A stretch of 64,000 nucleotides of DNA from Pontiella desulfatans (GTDB lineage Bacteria; Verrucomicrobiota; Kiritimatiellia; Kiritimatiellales; Pontiellaceae), in contig NZ_CAAHFG010000001.1 of the NCBI RefSeq assembly GCF_900890425.1, forward strand, positions 3,286,001 to 3,350,000. The letters are read 5' to 3'. How positions within the stretch are numbered: the stretch's first letter is position 1; the number at the start of each line of letters is the position of its first letter. The position numbers were made by a program, and so were the translations under genes. Under the pieces are notes generated by a model. The model was not told the origin of the DNA, did no database searches, and saw only the letters and a program-made list of their open reading frames with translations. Shown piece after piece: positions 15,799 through 23,408 of this stretch.

Positions 15799-18411
15799 AT
15801 GGAATGGACAGAAACAGCAACCCGGGAACTTGAAGGCATCCTCGACCAACTGCGGGCATCGCTCGACCCGCAGGAGGTGGACATCGACGAAGTCGCCGAC
15901 GACATCCAAACCCGCATCGAGGCCGAGCTGGCGACCGGCACCAGCCGTGTCATCACTGCCGACAGCGTCCGGGCCGCCGCCGCGAGAATCGGCGTCCAGG
16001 AGATGGTTCCCGACCAAAAGAAAACGGAATTCGTGCAGGCCCTCGAAAAGCCGAAGCGCATCCGCAAAGGCATTGCCACGGGTTGGTTCTGGTTCACCGG
16101 CATTATCCTGCCGCTCGTTGCACTGGGCACCGAGGCCATCGCGCACCTTTGCCTGGATGCGGGACTGGTCGATCCCATCCCCACTCCGTTCCACGCCTTG
16201 CTGATCGCCGTGGTTCCGCTGACCAACCTACTCGGTTGGCTCACGATTCGGAAAAAGAAAGCCATTCCGGAAAAGTGGCTTGGCCTATTGGCAGGAATCG
16301 CCGTTGCCGTTGCAGCCTACAATACATTGTTGTTTGCCACCCTCACCCCGTTCGCGATCATGGGCTTTGCGGCGATCATTTATTTCGGCATCGGCCTGCT
16401 TTGCTTTCTGCCGCTCTCCCCCTTGCTCAGCCTCGCCGCCACCTTCCGGATGTGGGTGCTGCTGAAGCGACACTTCGGGCAGCGACTGCAGTATTTCAGA
16501 AACGGAATCCTGATCGGCCTTTCCGCCATTTTGCTTTGCTCCGCCCCGATGTACCTCACCAAGATCGGCCTGACCCTGGCGGCCTCCGACCAGCCCGGAA
16601 CGCAACTCAAAGGCATCAGGTTGCTGCGCATGGCGGGCGACGAGGTGCTCATGAACCGTGCCTGCTACTGGGGCGCCAACATGCCGACTGACCCGATCTC
16701 CTGGTTGATCAACGGCGGCAAACGGGTTAAACCCGACCAGGCGCGCGATATCTACTACCGCGTCACCGGTTCCGCCTTCAACACCGTCGCCTCCCCCACG
16801 CTCGGCCTGCGCTCCCGGCGCAATCCCGGCGAAGAGTTCGACTGGGATCCCGAACAGGGCGGCGATGTGGTGGCCGGCCGGTTGAAAGGGCTCTCGCTCA
16901 CCGATTCGCGTATGGATGGTGTGGTGGACGAGGATGCCGCAACCGCCTACATTGAATGGACGATGGTGTTCCAAAACGACTGGAAGCGCGAGCGCGAAGC
17001 CCGTGCCCAAATCGCCCTCCCCCCCGGCGCGGTGGTCTCGCGCCTGACGCTGTGGATCGATGGCGAGGAACGCGAGGCCGCGTTCGGCGGGCGCTCGCAG
17101 GTCAAGCAGGCCTACAAGAAGGTGGTGCGCCGCCGGCGCGATCCCGTGCTGGTGACCACCAGCGGCCCCGACCGAGTCCTGATGCAGTGCTATCCCGTCC
17201 CCGCCAGCGGCGACATGAAGATCCGCATCGGCATCACCGCCCCGCTCGCGCTGCTCTCGGAGAGCGAACGCGCGCTGCGCCTGCCGCACCTGCACGAACG
17301 CAACTTCCGCATCCCGGAAAGCACCGCCCACGCGGTTTGGCTCAAGGGGGGCGAATCCCTCTTTTCCGAAACCGATGCACTGGGCGCCCTGCCGAACGGC
17401 TCGCTGTTCGGAGATATTCCCGATCTGCTCCTCAACGGGGAAGCAGGCGTTGTTAAAGGAGCCAGCAACGTCAAAACCAGCTGGGCCGCCAGCAACGGGG
17501 ATTCGGTGGTTCAGCAAATCCAACCCAGGCAAAACCACCGTCCCGACCATATTGCCATTGTCATCGATGGCTCCGTCGGCATGAAAGCGCACCGAATGGA
17601 AATTGCCTCCGCCCTCGAAGCGCTTCCGCGCGATGTCCCCGTGTCCATTCTACTTTCCAGCGACGAGCCGGTCGAACTTGCCCGGGCGCAGTTGCTGACC
17701 AACGGCAAACTGCAGGTGTTGAAAAAGCAGATCCAAACCCTGAAGACCACGGGCGGACAGGACAACGGCCCCGCATTGCGGGACGTCTGGAAAATACCCT
17801 ATACCGGCAACCGTACCGCGATCGTCTGGGTGCATGGCCCGCAACCCTGGAAGCTTAATTCCGGAGAACCGCTACGGCAGGTCATGGAACGGCAAAAACA
17901 AGTGGAGCTGATCGACTTCCAGATCGGACACGGCCCGCACCGGCTGGCCGAGCAGCTGGGCGACCTGCCCGGCTTCCGCGCCGCCCCCCGCTTCGCCGAC
18001 ACCGAAAGCGACTTGAAGGATCTGTTCCGCTCGCTCTCCAACGGCCAAACGGTATGGGAAGCCAAGCGCTTCCATGCCGAAGAGCAACCGGCCGACGCGA
18101 AGCCGGCGACCGATCATCTGGTGCGGCTTTTTGCATGGGACCGGATCCGCGCGGATCTCGCCGACGGAATCCCCGGAAACGAAGAAGCGCTGCGGCTGGC
18201 CCTGAAGCACCACCTCGTCACGCCGGTGAGCGGAGCGGTGGTGCTTGAAACGAAACAACAGTTCGACGAAGCCAACCTTAAGCCGGTCAGCAGCTCCGAT
18301 GTGCCCAGCGTCCCCGAACCGGGAACGCTAGTCCTCTTCGCCATGGCCGCGCTGCTGGTCTTCTACGGCCGCCGAATCGTCCGGCGCATCAGGATTGCCC
18401 TGCACATCTAG
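15799..18411 (+). CDS. Multi-pass VIT/VWA protein with a C-terminal PEP-CTERM signal
   Basis: The protein has 870 residues. Residues 1-75 form a cytoplasmic helical domain like the PadR-associated HAAS domain. Residues 95-275 hold several membrane helices. A VIT domain (about 380-485, YIEWTMVFQNDWKREREA, YPVPASGDMKIRIGIT) is followed by a VWA-like domain at about 580-740, whose motif is DGSVG instead of DxSxS. The tail VPEPGTLVLFAMAALLVF followed by YGRR is a PEP-CTERM sorting signal for an exosortase. The gene is coupled to padR and convergent with deaD, overlapping it by four bases. A sorted surface or stress-sensing role is inferred; an exosortase must be encoded elsewhere. Confidence 0.85.
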   Translation: MEWTETATRELEGILDQLRASLDPQEVDIDEVADDIQTRIEAELATGTSRVITADSVRAAAARIGVQEMVPDQKKTEFVQALEKPKRIRKGIATGWFWFTGIILPLVALGTEAIAHLCLDAGLVDPIPTPFHALLIAVVPLTNLLGWLTIRKKKAIPEKWLGLLAGIAVAVAAYNTLLFATLTPFAIMGFAAIIYFGIGLLCFLPLSPLLSLAATFRMWVLLKRHFGQRLQYFRNGILIGLSAILLCSAPMYLTKIGLTLAASDQPGTQLKGIRLLRMAGDEVLMNRACYWGANMPTDPISWLINGGKRVKPDQARDIYYRVTGSAFNTVASPTLGLRSRRNPGEEFDWDPEQGGDVVAGRLKGLSLTDSRMDGVVDEDAATAYIEWTMVFQNDWKREREARAQIALPPGAVVSRLTLWIDGEEREAAFGGRSQVKQAYKKVVRRRRDPVLVTTSGPDRVLMQCYPVPASGDMKIRIGITAPLALLSESERALRLPHLHERNFRIPESTAHAVWLKGGESLFSETDALGALPNGSLFGDIPDLLLNGEAGVVKGASNVKTSWAASNGDSVVQQIQPRQNHRPDHIAIVIDGSVGMKAHRMEIASALEALPRDVPVSILLSSDEPVELARAQLLTNGKLQVLKKQIQTLKTTGGQDNGPALRDVWKIPYTGNRTAIVWVHGPQPWKLNSGEPLRQVMERQKQVELIDFQIGHGPHRLAEQLGDLPGFRAAPRFADTESDLKDLFRSLSNGQTVWEAKRFHAEEQPADAKPATDHLVRLFAWDRIRADLADGIPGNEEALRLALKHHLVTPVSGAVVLETKQQFDEANLKPVSSSDVPSVPEPGTLVLFAMAALLVFYGRRIVRRIRIALHI

Positions 18412-20141
18412 TCGTATTTCTTACGGCGTTCGGGGCGTCCGCCGCCTTGGCGGTTGCCGCCACCACCGGAACGGGCACCTTGGCCACCCTGGCCGCCCCC
18501 GCCCGGACCGCCTGCGGCGCGGAGGCTTACCGGGCGGCCGTCTAGCGAGAGGTTTTGCATGCCTTTGCGCAGCGTGTTGGCGGCTTCCTTCGAAACTTCG
18601 AAAAAGGAGGTGTCGCGCCCCAGATCAATCGCGCCGATCTGATTCGACTTGATGCCGCTGTTTTCGCAGACGAGCCGGACAATCGCCCCGGCATTGACAC
18701 CGTGCACCCGGCCGACGTTGATCGAGAACCCCTTGGTATCGTAGGCCTGCATGCGGTGGTTGCGCTTGGAATTTTCCGAACGCTGCTGCCCCGGTTGGCG
18801 CTCGCGGCGCGGCTTCGACTTGGCATTGAGATCCTCGGCGTTGCGGTAGTAGTCGAGGAAATGGTTGAACTCAACCGCAACGAAGCGCTTGATGATTTCC
18901 TTCTTGTCGAGGTGGCAGAGCGCCTCGTAGGCCGGTGGAAGATAATCCGCAATCTCTTCTTCCTTCACATCGACCTCGACCACGCGATGGATCAGCGCGA
19001 GCAACTGGTTTTCGCAGATGGCCCGGGCGTCCGGAATCTTTTCCAACTTGATCGTAATGTTGTTGCGGCGCTCCAGCTCGACGATGCGGCGACGCTCGTG
19101 CATGTTGATCAGCGCAATCGAAACACCGGACTTGCCGGCACGGGCCGTGCGGCCGCTGCGGTGCGTGTAGGCCGCAACTTCGTCCGAAAGCTTATAGTGG
19201 ATCACGTGCGTGATGTCGTTGACGTCGATGCCGCGGGCGGCGACATCGGTTGCCACCAGCACCTGCACCGCTTTCTGGCGGAACTTGCGCATCACGGTGT
19301 CGCGCTGCGCCTGCGACAGTTCGCCGTGCAGCGCCTCGGCGGAATAGCCGTCGGCCATCAGCTTTTCGGCCACCGTCTGCGTTTCGGCACGCGTGCGGCA
19401 GAAAATCAGGCCATAGATTTCGGGCAGGTAGTCGAGGATGCGCTTGACCGCCGGGTAGCGATCCTTTTCGTGGACCATGAAGCAAAAGTGCTCGATGTTC
19501 GCGGCCGCTTCGTTGCGGCCACCGACGGAAACCTCGACCGGGTCGGTCTGGTAGTTCTGCGCAATGCGCGCCACGCCCTTGGCCATGGTGGCCGAGAACA
19601 GCCAGGTAACACGATCTTCCGGTGCCTTTTCCAGGATGGCGTCCAGCTCATCCTTGAAGCCCATATTGAGCATTTCATCCGCTTCGTCCAAAACGACTAC
19701 GGAAACCTGATCGAGTTTTGCCGCGCGGCGTTCGATCAGGTCGAGCAGGCGACCGGGAGTCGCTACAATGATTTGTGTGCCGCGTTTAAGATCGCGGATC
19801 TGTGTGGCAATGTTCGAACCGCCATAAACCGCCGTGATCTGCAGCCCCGGGCGATGCCGGGCGAATTTTTTCAGGTCGTCGGCGATCTGCAGGCAGAGCT
19901 CGCGGGTCGGCGAAAGGATAATGCCCTGCGGCATGCCGTTGTCGGGATCCACCCGTTCCAGCAGCGGCAGACCGAATGCGGCGGTCTTGCCGGTACCGGT
20001 CGAAGCCAGGCCAACAAAATCGCGCGTCCCTTCGAGCAGTACCGGGATGGCCTGTTCCTGAATCGGGGTTGGGGTTTCGAAGCCTAGGGCTTCAATGGAT
20101 TTAAGCGTCTCGGGGCTCAGCCCCAGTTCGGTGAATTTCAT
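18408..20141 (-). CDS. deaD: DEAD-box ATP-dependent RNA helicase, DeaD/CsdA type
   Basis: The protein has 577 residues. Motifs in order: Q-motif (FETPTPIQEQAIPVLL), Walker A ASTGTGKT near 46, PTREL, VVLDEADEML, FSATMAKG, and HRSGRTARAGKSG in the second lobe. A DbpA/CsdA-type RNA-binding domain lies at about 455-525, followed by a glycine-rich tail that ends RPERRKKYD. Such helicases unwind rRNA or mRNA structure in ribosome assembly and cold adaptation. GAGAGGA precedes the ATG. Its 3' end overlaps the convergent gene. Confidence 0.94.
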   Translation of the reverse strand: MKFTELGLSPETLKSIEALGFETPTPIQEQAIPVLLEGTRDFVGLASTGTGKTAAFGLPLLERVDPDNGMPQGIILSPTRELCLQIADDLKKFARHRPGLQITAVYGGSNIATQIRDLKRGTQIIVATPGRLLDLIERRAAKLDQVSVVVLDEADEMLNMGFKDELDAILEKAPEDRVTWLFSATMAKGVARIAQNYQTDPVEVSVGGRNEAAANIEHFCFMVHEKDRYPAVKRILDYLPEIYGLIFCRTRAETQTVAEKLMADGYSAEALHGELSQAQRDTVMRKFRQKAVQVLVATDVAARGIDVNDITHVIHYKLSDEVAAYTHRSGRTARAGKSGVSIALINMHERRRIVELERRNNITIKLEKIPDARAICENQLLALIHRVVEVDVKEEEIADYLPPAYEALCHLDKKEIIKRFVAVEFNHFLDYYRNAEDLNAKSKPRRERQPGQQRSENSKRNHRMQAYDTKGFSINVGRVHGVNAGAIVRLVCENSGIKSNQIGAIDLGRDTSFFEVSKEAANTLRKGMQNLSLDGRPVSLRAAGGPGGGGQGGQGARSGGGGNRQGGGRPERRKKYD

Positions 20142-20387
20142 ACTATCCTCTCACAGTGACAAACGAACACGGCACCGGCCAAGTTTGGCGGTGCGGTACC
20201 GTCTCTCCACAATTAACAGGGCGCCAATCCCGCGCCCATCGCAAGAGTCTAGCCCCGAATCAACAGAACACTTCAACGTCGGTTCTGCAAAACGAAGGCG
20301 CGGTTATACGCACATCTGGATGAGATGCAACCTGTTTATGAAAAAGAAATGAACCTCCCCGCAGCAAGCTACGCGGTGTCGGAATAA

Positions 20388-20471
20388 TTGTAGGGATGGA
20401 ACAGTGACAAAGAAAACCTTCCCCGCCAAACGGAAGAAAGGCATCGTCCCACAGCCGTTTCATCCCTACAA
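20388..20471. repeat. Inverted repeat, arms TTGTAGGGATGGAAC and GTTTCATCCCTACAA
   Basis: Arms at 20388-20402 and 20457-20471 are complementary at 14 of 15 positions and enclose 54 bases. No gene lies inside. It could form a long hairpin in RNA, or be the two ends of a tiny element. No target duplication was evident. Confidence 0.55.
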
Positions 20472-20517
20472 ATGCCGCAAGCCACGGGGTTTTAGCCCCG
20501 AGCTTCGCACCAAGCAT

Positions 20518-20557
20518 GGCCACGGAACGGACCACGGCCGTGGTTTGTTCCGTGGCC
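20518..20557. repeat. Solitary copy of the 40-bp nested palindrome
   Basis: Left arm GGCCACGGAAC, two bases, core ACCACGGCCGTGGT, two bases, right arm GTTCCGTGGCC. Both arms and core are perfect, making this the cleanest copy seen. The same 11-2-14-2-11 layout occurs five times around the PaaX-like gene at 53455-54270. No PaaX-like gene lies near this copy. Confidence 0.85.
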
Positions 20558-20576
20558 AGCCCCTTCCGTTGCTTAA

Positions 20577-20660
20577 CCGAGGATTCCGTCTGGAGGCGGG
20601 ACTAAACCTGTTCCACGAGCTTTCGGCTTGAGCTGCCGGGAGAAGATTGCTCCGCAGATG
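20577..20660 (-). repeat. Stretch resembling the lysS 3' end and its downstream flank
   Basis: Collinear blocks are shared with 23385-23460: GGATTCCG, GGCGGGACTA and GGCTTGAGCTG, then a more diverged GGGAGAAGAT part. On the minus strand it would read AAIC..IFSRQLKPKA against lysS AIRDVILFPQLKPKSA. Similarity is partial (about 70% with gaps by eye), so this is tentative. It could be a direct-repeat remnant of insertion at lysS. Confidence 0.35.
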
Positions 20661-20757
20661 GCGGCGGGTACAGGGCTGATTCACAGGGAATTGCATAATG
20701 TCTGGAAATCCACGAATGCGCCACAGCTACTTTCACTGAAACCCCAGACACTGCTGC

Positions 20758-21777
20758 TCACATAATCCATCCACAATCATACTTGATAACTGTTTCCTCA
20801 TCCTCGTTCAAAATGCGATGAGCATGCTCTCTTGCAATGGTAATTGTTTTTCGTACTAATCCACCATGCCCGGAGAAGCTACAGAATGATACTTCGACAG
20901 AATCTTCTGCTATGCGAACCCGAGGATAGAAATCGATCACGCATGCCTGCTTCATCGAACGAGCCCCCAAACCCAGGCCCTTGTTGATAAGATTTTCATA
21001 TTGAGCCTTGGACGCCACGATTCGTCCTTCTGAACCCTTAATGGCATGCCCAGTCAAATAAAACTGATCCGCGTATCTGTAAAGGACAGCATATTCCAAA
21101 TAGCTTTCTTCCGTACCGTTCAGGTGCACTTTAAGGAACCAATCGCAGTCAACATCATCGATTGCAGGTGTCTCCCCAACGTTACGTGCGTAAATCCAAG
21201 GGCTTCCAGCAAACCAGCTTTGCGAGTATGAATAATCAAGAACGAAGCCTGATTCCATCGAGAGATTAGTAAAACAGGAGAAATAATATTGAGGATCAAA
21301 AACCCCCTCTTGCAATGCGGTAACATGGTTTCCGTCATCAGGAGACGGCAGGCCACTCCTATGCGTTTCCAGCATATCGAGTTTACGCTGGAGACATTCG
21401 CCCAAATCATTTTCAGCAAGTATGCCCTGGTGTAAACAGACGCGTCTTTCCTGAGAATATAAAACCGCATTCGCCACGCCCCATAGCATCACAAAAAAAA
21501 CACAGCACAAGACAGGGAAGGATAACATTCTCCAGTACCACCTAAGCCCGGAAGCCAGTCGAAAGCCCAGATAGAAAAACGAAAAGCAGGCAACAAGGTA
21601 GAGATACAGCGTCCATGCTAATCGGGAATCCAGCATCCATTCCAAAAGCGTGGTTCCCTCTCTATTCCCCTGCAAGTCGTTCCCGACAAACACCACTAGG
21701 TTTTTGACCAAAAAGTACGAAAGCCCGGCCAATAGCAATGCGAGAAGTATAGAGCGCAATCGTTCATTATTCCTCAT
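20758..21777 (-). CDS. Membrane protein of unknown function
   Basis: The protein has 339 residues. Three membrane helices lie in the first 110 residues (LLALLLAGLSYFLVKNLVVF, TLYLYLVACFSFFYLGF, FPVLCCVFFVMLWGVANAV), followed by a soluble domain of about 225 residues with several cysteines. Base composition is visibly AT-richer than the flanking core genes, which fits accessory DNA. It starts 12 bases after the HEPN gene ends, so it may share that transcript. I recognise no family; a role linked to the toxin-antitoxin pair is not supported. Confidence 0.65.
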   Translation of the reverse strand: MRNNERLRSILLALLLAGLSYFLVKNLVVFVGNDLQGNREGTTLLEWMLDSRLAWTLYLYLVACFSFFYLGFRLASGLRWYWRMLSFPVLCCVFFVMLWGVANAVLYSQERRVCLHQGILAENDLGECLQRKLDMLETHRSGLPSPDDGNHVTALQEGVFDPQYYFSCFTNLSMESGFVLDYSYSQSWFAGSPWIYARNVGETPAIDDVDCDWFLKVHLNGTEESYLEYAVLYRYADQFYLTGHAIKGSEGRIVASKAQYENLINKGLGLGARSMKQACVIDFYPRVRIAEDSVEVSFCSFSGHGGLVRKTITIAREHAHRILNEDEETVIKYDCGWIM

Positions 21778-21789
21778 CCGGGAAAAATC

Positions 21790-22176
21790 CTATTCATCTG
21801 CATCCAGAGCCATACGTATTTCATCCCTGCACCGCTTCATGGCATCAACCGCCTGTTTGGCCTCGGCCTTGTCGGCGGATTCTCCGGGATAGCGGAAATG
21901 GATGGCATACTGCGTAAGAAGTTCCATATCGTCCTGCATCGACTGCCAAAGCGGGAACAATCCAAGGCAGGATTGAAGCAGGATTTCCAAATCGTGGATT
22001 TTCCTGAACGGAATCCCATGCTTCTGCAAAACGGCTTTCAGGTACTTCTCGATGCATTGCTGAGCATGGAAACAGGCGGCATCATAGTTTGGGGATTTTC
22101 GGGCACGATATTCTCGAAGCGAAGTCACGCAATCCCCTTCGGCCTTGGCGATCCATTCCTCAACCAGCCTGCTCAT
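21790..22176 (-). CDS. HEPN-domain protein, likely toxin of a HEPN/MNT pair
   Basis: The protein has 128 residues, all-helical, with the PF05168-type core SPNYDAACFHAQQCIEKYLKAV followed by HGIPFRKIHDLEILLQ. In HEPN/MNT modules the HEPN partner is usually an RNase held inactive by AMPylation from the MNT partner. The catalytic RX4-6H motif is not obvious here, so activity is uncertain. The ATG at 22176 overlaps the MNT gene's end by 17 bases, giving tight coupling in the usual MNT-then-HEPN order. Confidence 0.88.
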   Translation of the reverse strand: MSRLVEEWIAKAEGDCVTSLREYRARKSPNYDAACFHAQQCIEKYLKAVLQKHGIPFRKIHDLEILLQSCLGLFPLWQSMQDDMELLTQYAIHFRYPGESADKAEAKQAVDAMKRCRDEIRMALDADE

Positions 22177-22477
22177 AGAGCACCTGCCCATTGTCCATGA
22201 TGGTTTTGAGGAAAAAATCGTTTTGCTGCACGCGGTTGCGGATTTCCTCGGATGATTTGACAATCAAATCCAACGGGAAACTTCGCTTAACGGCTTTGCG
22301 AATGGCCAATGCCTGCTGAAGGCCGGACTGGGCATGGCTCATTTCCACCAACAAATCGACATCGCTGTCTTCGGTCGCCTTGCCCTCTGCATAGGAACCA
22401 AACAGAATGATGCGCTCCGGCTGGAATTGCCGCGCCACCTCATTGGCATATTCAATGATTTCGCTTCGCTGAACCAT
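22160..22477 (-). CDS. MNT-type nucleotidyltransferase, likely antitoxin
   Basis: The protein has 105 residues. The minimal nucleotidyltransferase signature is complete: GSYAEGKATEDSDVDLLVE (GS-x-x-x-G-x5-SD-x-D). The preceding RIILF strand and following ALAIRKAVKRSFPLDLIV helix-strand fit MntA-type proteins, which transfer AMP onto a HEPN toxin. The start at 22477 is chosen by domain length; the frame stays open 81 codons upstream, but that part looks non-coding. It overlaps the HEPN gene downstream. Confidence 0.9.
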   Translation of the reverse strand: MVQRSEIIEYANEVARQFQPERIILFGSYAEGKATEDSDVDLLVEMSHAQSGLQQALAIRKAVKRSFPLDLIVKSSEEIRNRVQQNDFFLKTIMDNGQVLYEQAG

Positions 22478-22674
22478 GCCGACAAGTTGCTTGAAAGATA
22501 TGGGTAAGTCAAGACTGCCGAATATCCGCTGGCGCTTCCATCTGGCAGCAGGAATTGGATGGTGCTGAAGCAGACGACCGGGTGCATGTTGCGGATAAAT
22601 GCTGGAATGATATGGGGATCCATAATAGAAATGCTGATCAACCCTAGGCGTTTCCTTCAACAAGACGGGTGAAT

Positions 22675-23271
22675 ATGAAGAACAAGAATAGTGGAATCCT
22701 GCTGAGCATCGCACTGGCAAGCTGCGGTTTGTTCGCCGAACCGGGCGGCACGCATATCCTGACCGGCAAGGAAAAGAGCATTGAGGAAATCGTCCAAAAC
22801 GACATGGCCGACTTCCCCGAACACTACGAGGGCGAATCGTTGAAGGCCTACGTTGCGAGATTCAAAAGCAAAAACAAAATCGGCCGGAGAAAACTGCAAC
22901 CCGGGGATGCCCTGCACTTCCCCGACACCTCCGCCGCCACAAGAATCGCAAAGGAAAAGGCCGCGCGTGCGGAACGCGACGCACGGTTGCCCGGCCGTTG
23001 GAGGCTGAATGGAACCGGACAGATTATTACAATCATCTATGAATACCGCACCGATGGCACATACAAGACCGAGTTCGTGGAACCGGGCGTTTTCTATGGA
23101 GGGGTCTGGGAAATCAAAGGCGACACGCTCCGAACGAAGTTGCTGACCACGAACAAGGACGATAAAGCCGCCTTGGGAAAATGGTTCGAGAGCGACATCC
23201 GCACCCTGAATGAGAACGCGCTTGTTTTTCGGCTCAGCGGATCGGAGATGTCCTTTACGAGGGAAAAATAG
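22675..23271 (+). CDS. Secreted protein with LysM-like and lipocalin-like parts
   Basis: The protein has 198 residues. A signal sequence (LLSIALASCGLFAEPGG) carries SCG that may act as a lipobox or just be the cleavage region. Residues about 45-90 (SLKAYVARFKSKNKIGRR, LQPGDALHFP) resemble a degenerate LysM peptidoglycan-binding motif. The rest (LPGRWRLNGTG, YEYRTDGTYKTE, GGVWEIKGDTLRTKL) has the strand pattern of lipocalin-like domains. Divergent from the HEPN/MNT genes. The ATG at 22675 is preferred over a GTG two codons upstream. Assignment is by pattern only. Confidence 0.62.
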   Translation: MKNKNSGILLSIALASCGLFAEPGGTHILTGKEKSIEEIVQNDMADFPEHYEGESLKAYVARFKSKNKIGRRKLQPGDALHFPDTSAATRIAKEKAARAERDARLPGRWRLNGTGQIITIIYEYRTDGTYKTEFVEPGVFYGGVWEIKGDTLRTKLLTTNKDDKAALGKWFESDIRTLNENALVFRLSGSEMSFTREK

Positions 23272-23309
23272 TACGCATGCGCCCTGTCGAGAGCACTTAG
23301 GCAACGACA

Positions 23310-23355
23310 CTGCGTCACGGAAAAACTCACGATCGTGAGTTTTTCCGTGACGCAG
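23310..23355. repeat. 46-bp perfect palindrome, copy 2 of the CGGAAAAACT family; likely bidirectional terminator
   Basis: Perfect palindrome centred between 23332 and 23333, arm CTGCGTCACGGAAAAACTCA. It lies between two convergent genes (stops at 23271 and 23409), where a bidirectional terminator is expected. The central stem is flanked by A5 and T5. The outer arms and the inner G/C pair differ from the copy at 11164-11203 in a compensatory way. Confidence 0.75.
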
Positions 23356-23408
23356 CGAACAAATATTACAAAGCCCGAATCGACGGATTCCGCCGGAAGA
23401 AGGCGGGA

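Larger units (their letters stand above)
20142..20757. other. Non-coding stretch rich in inverted repeats
   Basis: No convincing gene is seen in this 616-base interval between the divergently placed deaD start and a membrane-protein gene. It holds, left to right, an inverted repeat (20388-20471), a short CGGGG/CCCCG hairpin at about 20484-20499, the solitary 40-bp nested palindrome (20518-20557) and a stretch resembling the lysS 3' end (20577-20660). A 75-codon plus-strand frame crosses the palindrome and is not credible. The density of repeats suggests a decayed mobile-element end or a structured non-coding RNA. Confidence 0.5.

Noticed and set aside
20404-20631. 75-codon plus-strand frame with a basic N-terminus
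   Set aside because: It starts at a GTG without a ribosome binding site and runs through the 40-bp palindrome, so its sequence reflects the repeat rather than a protein.
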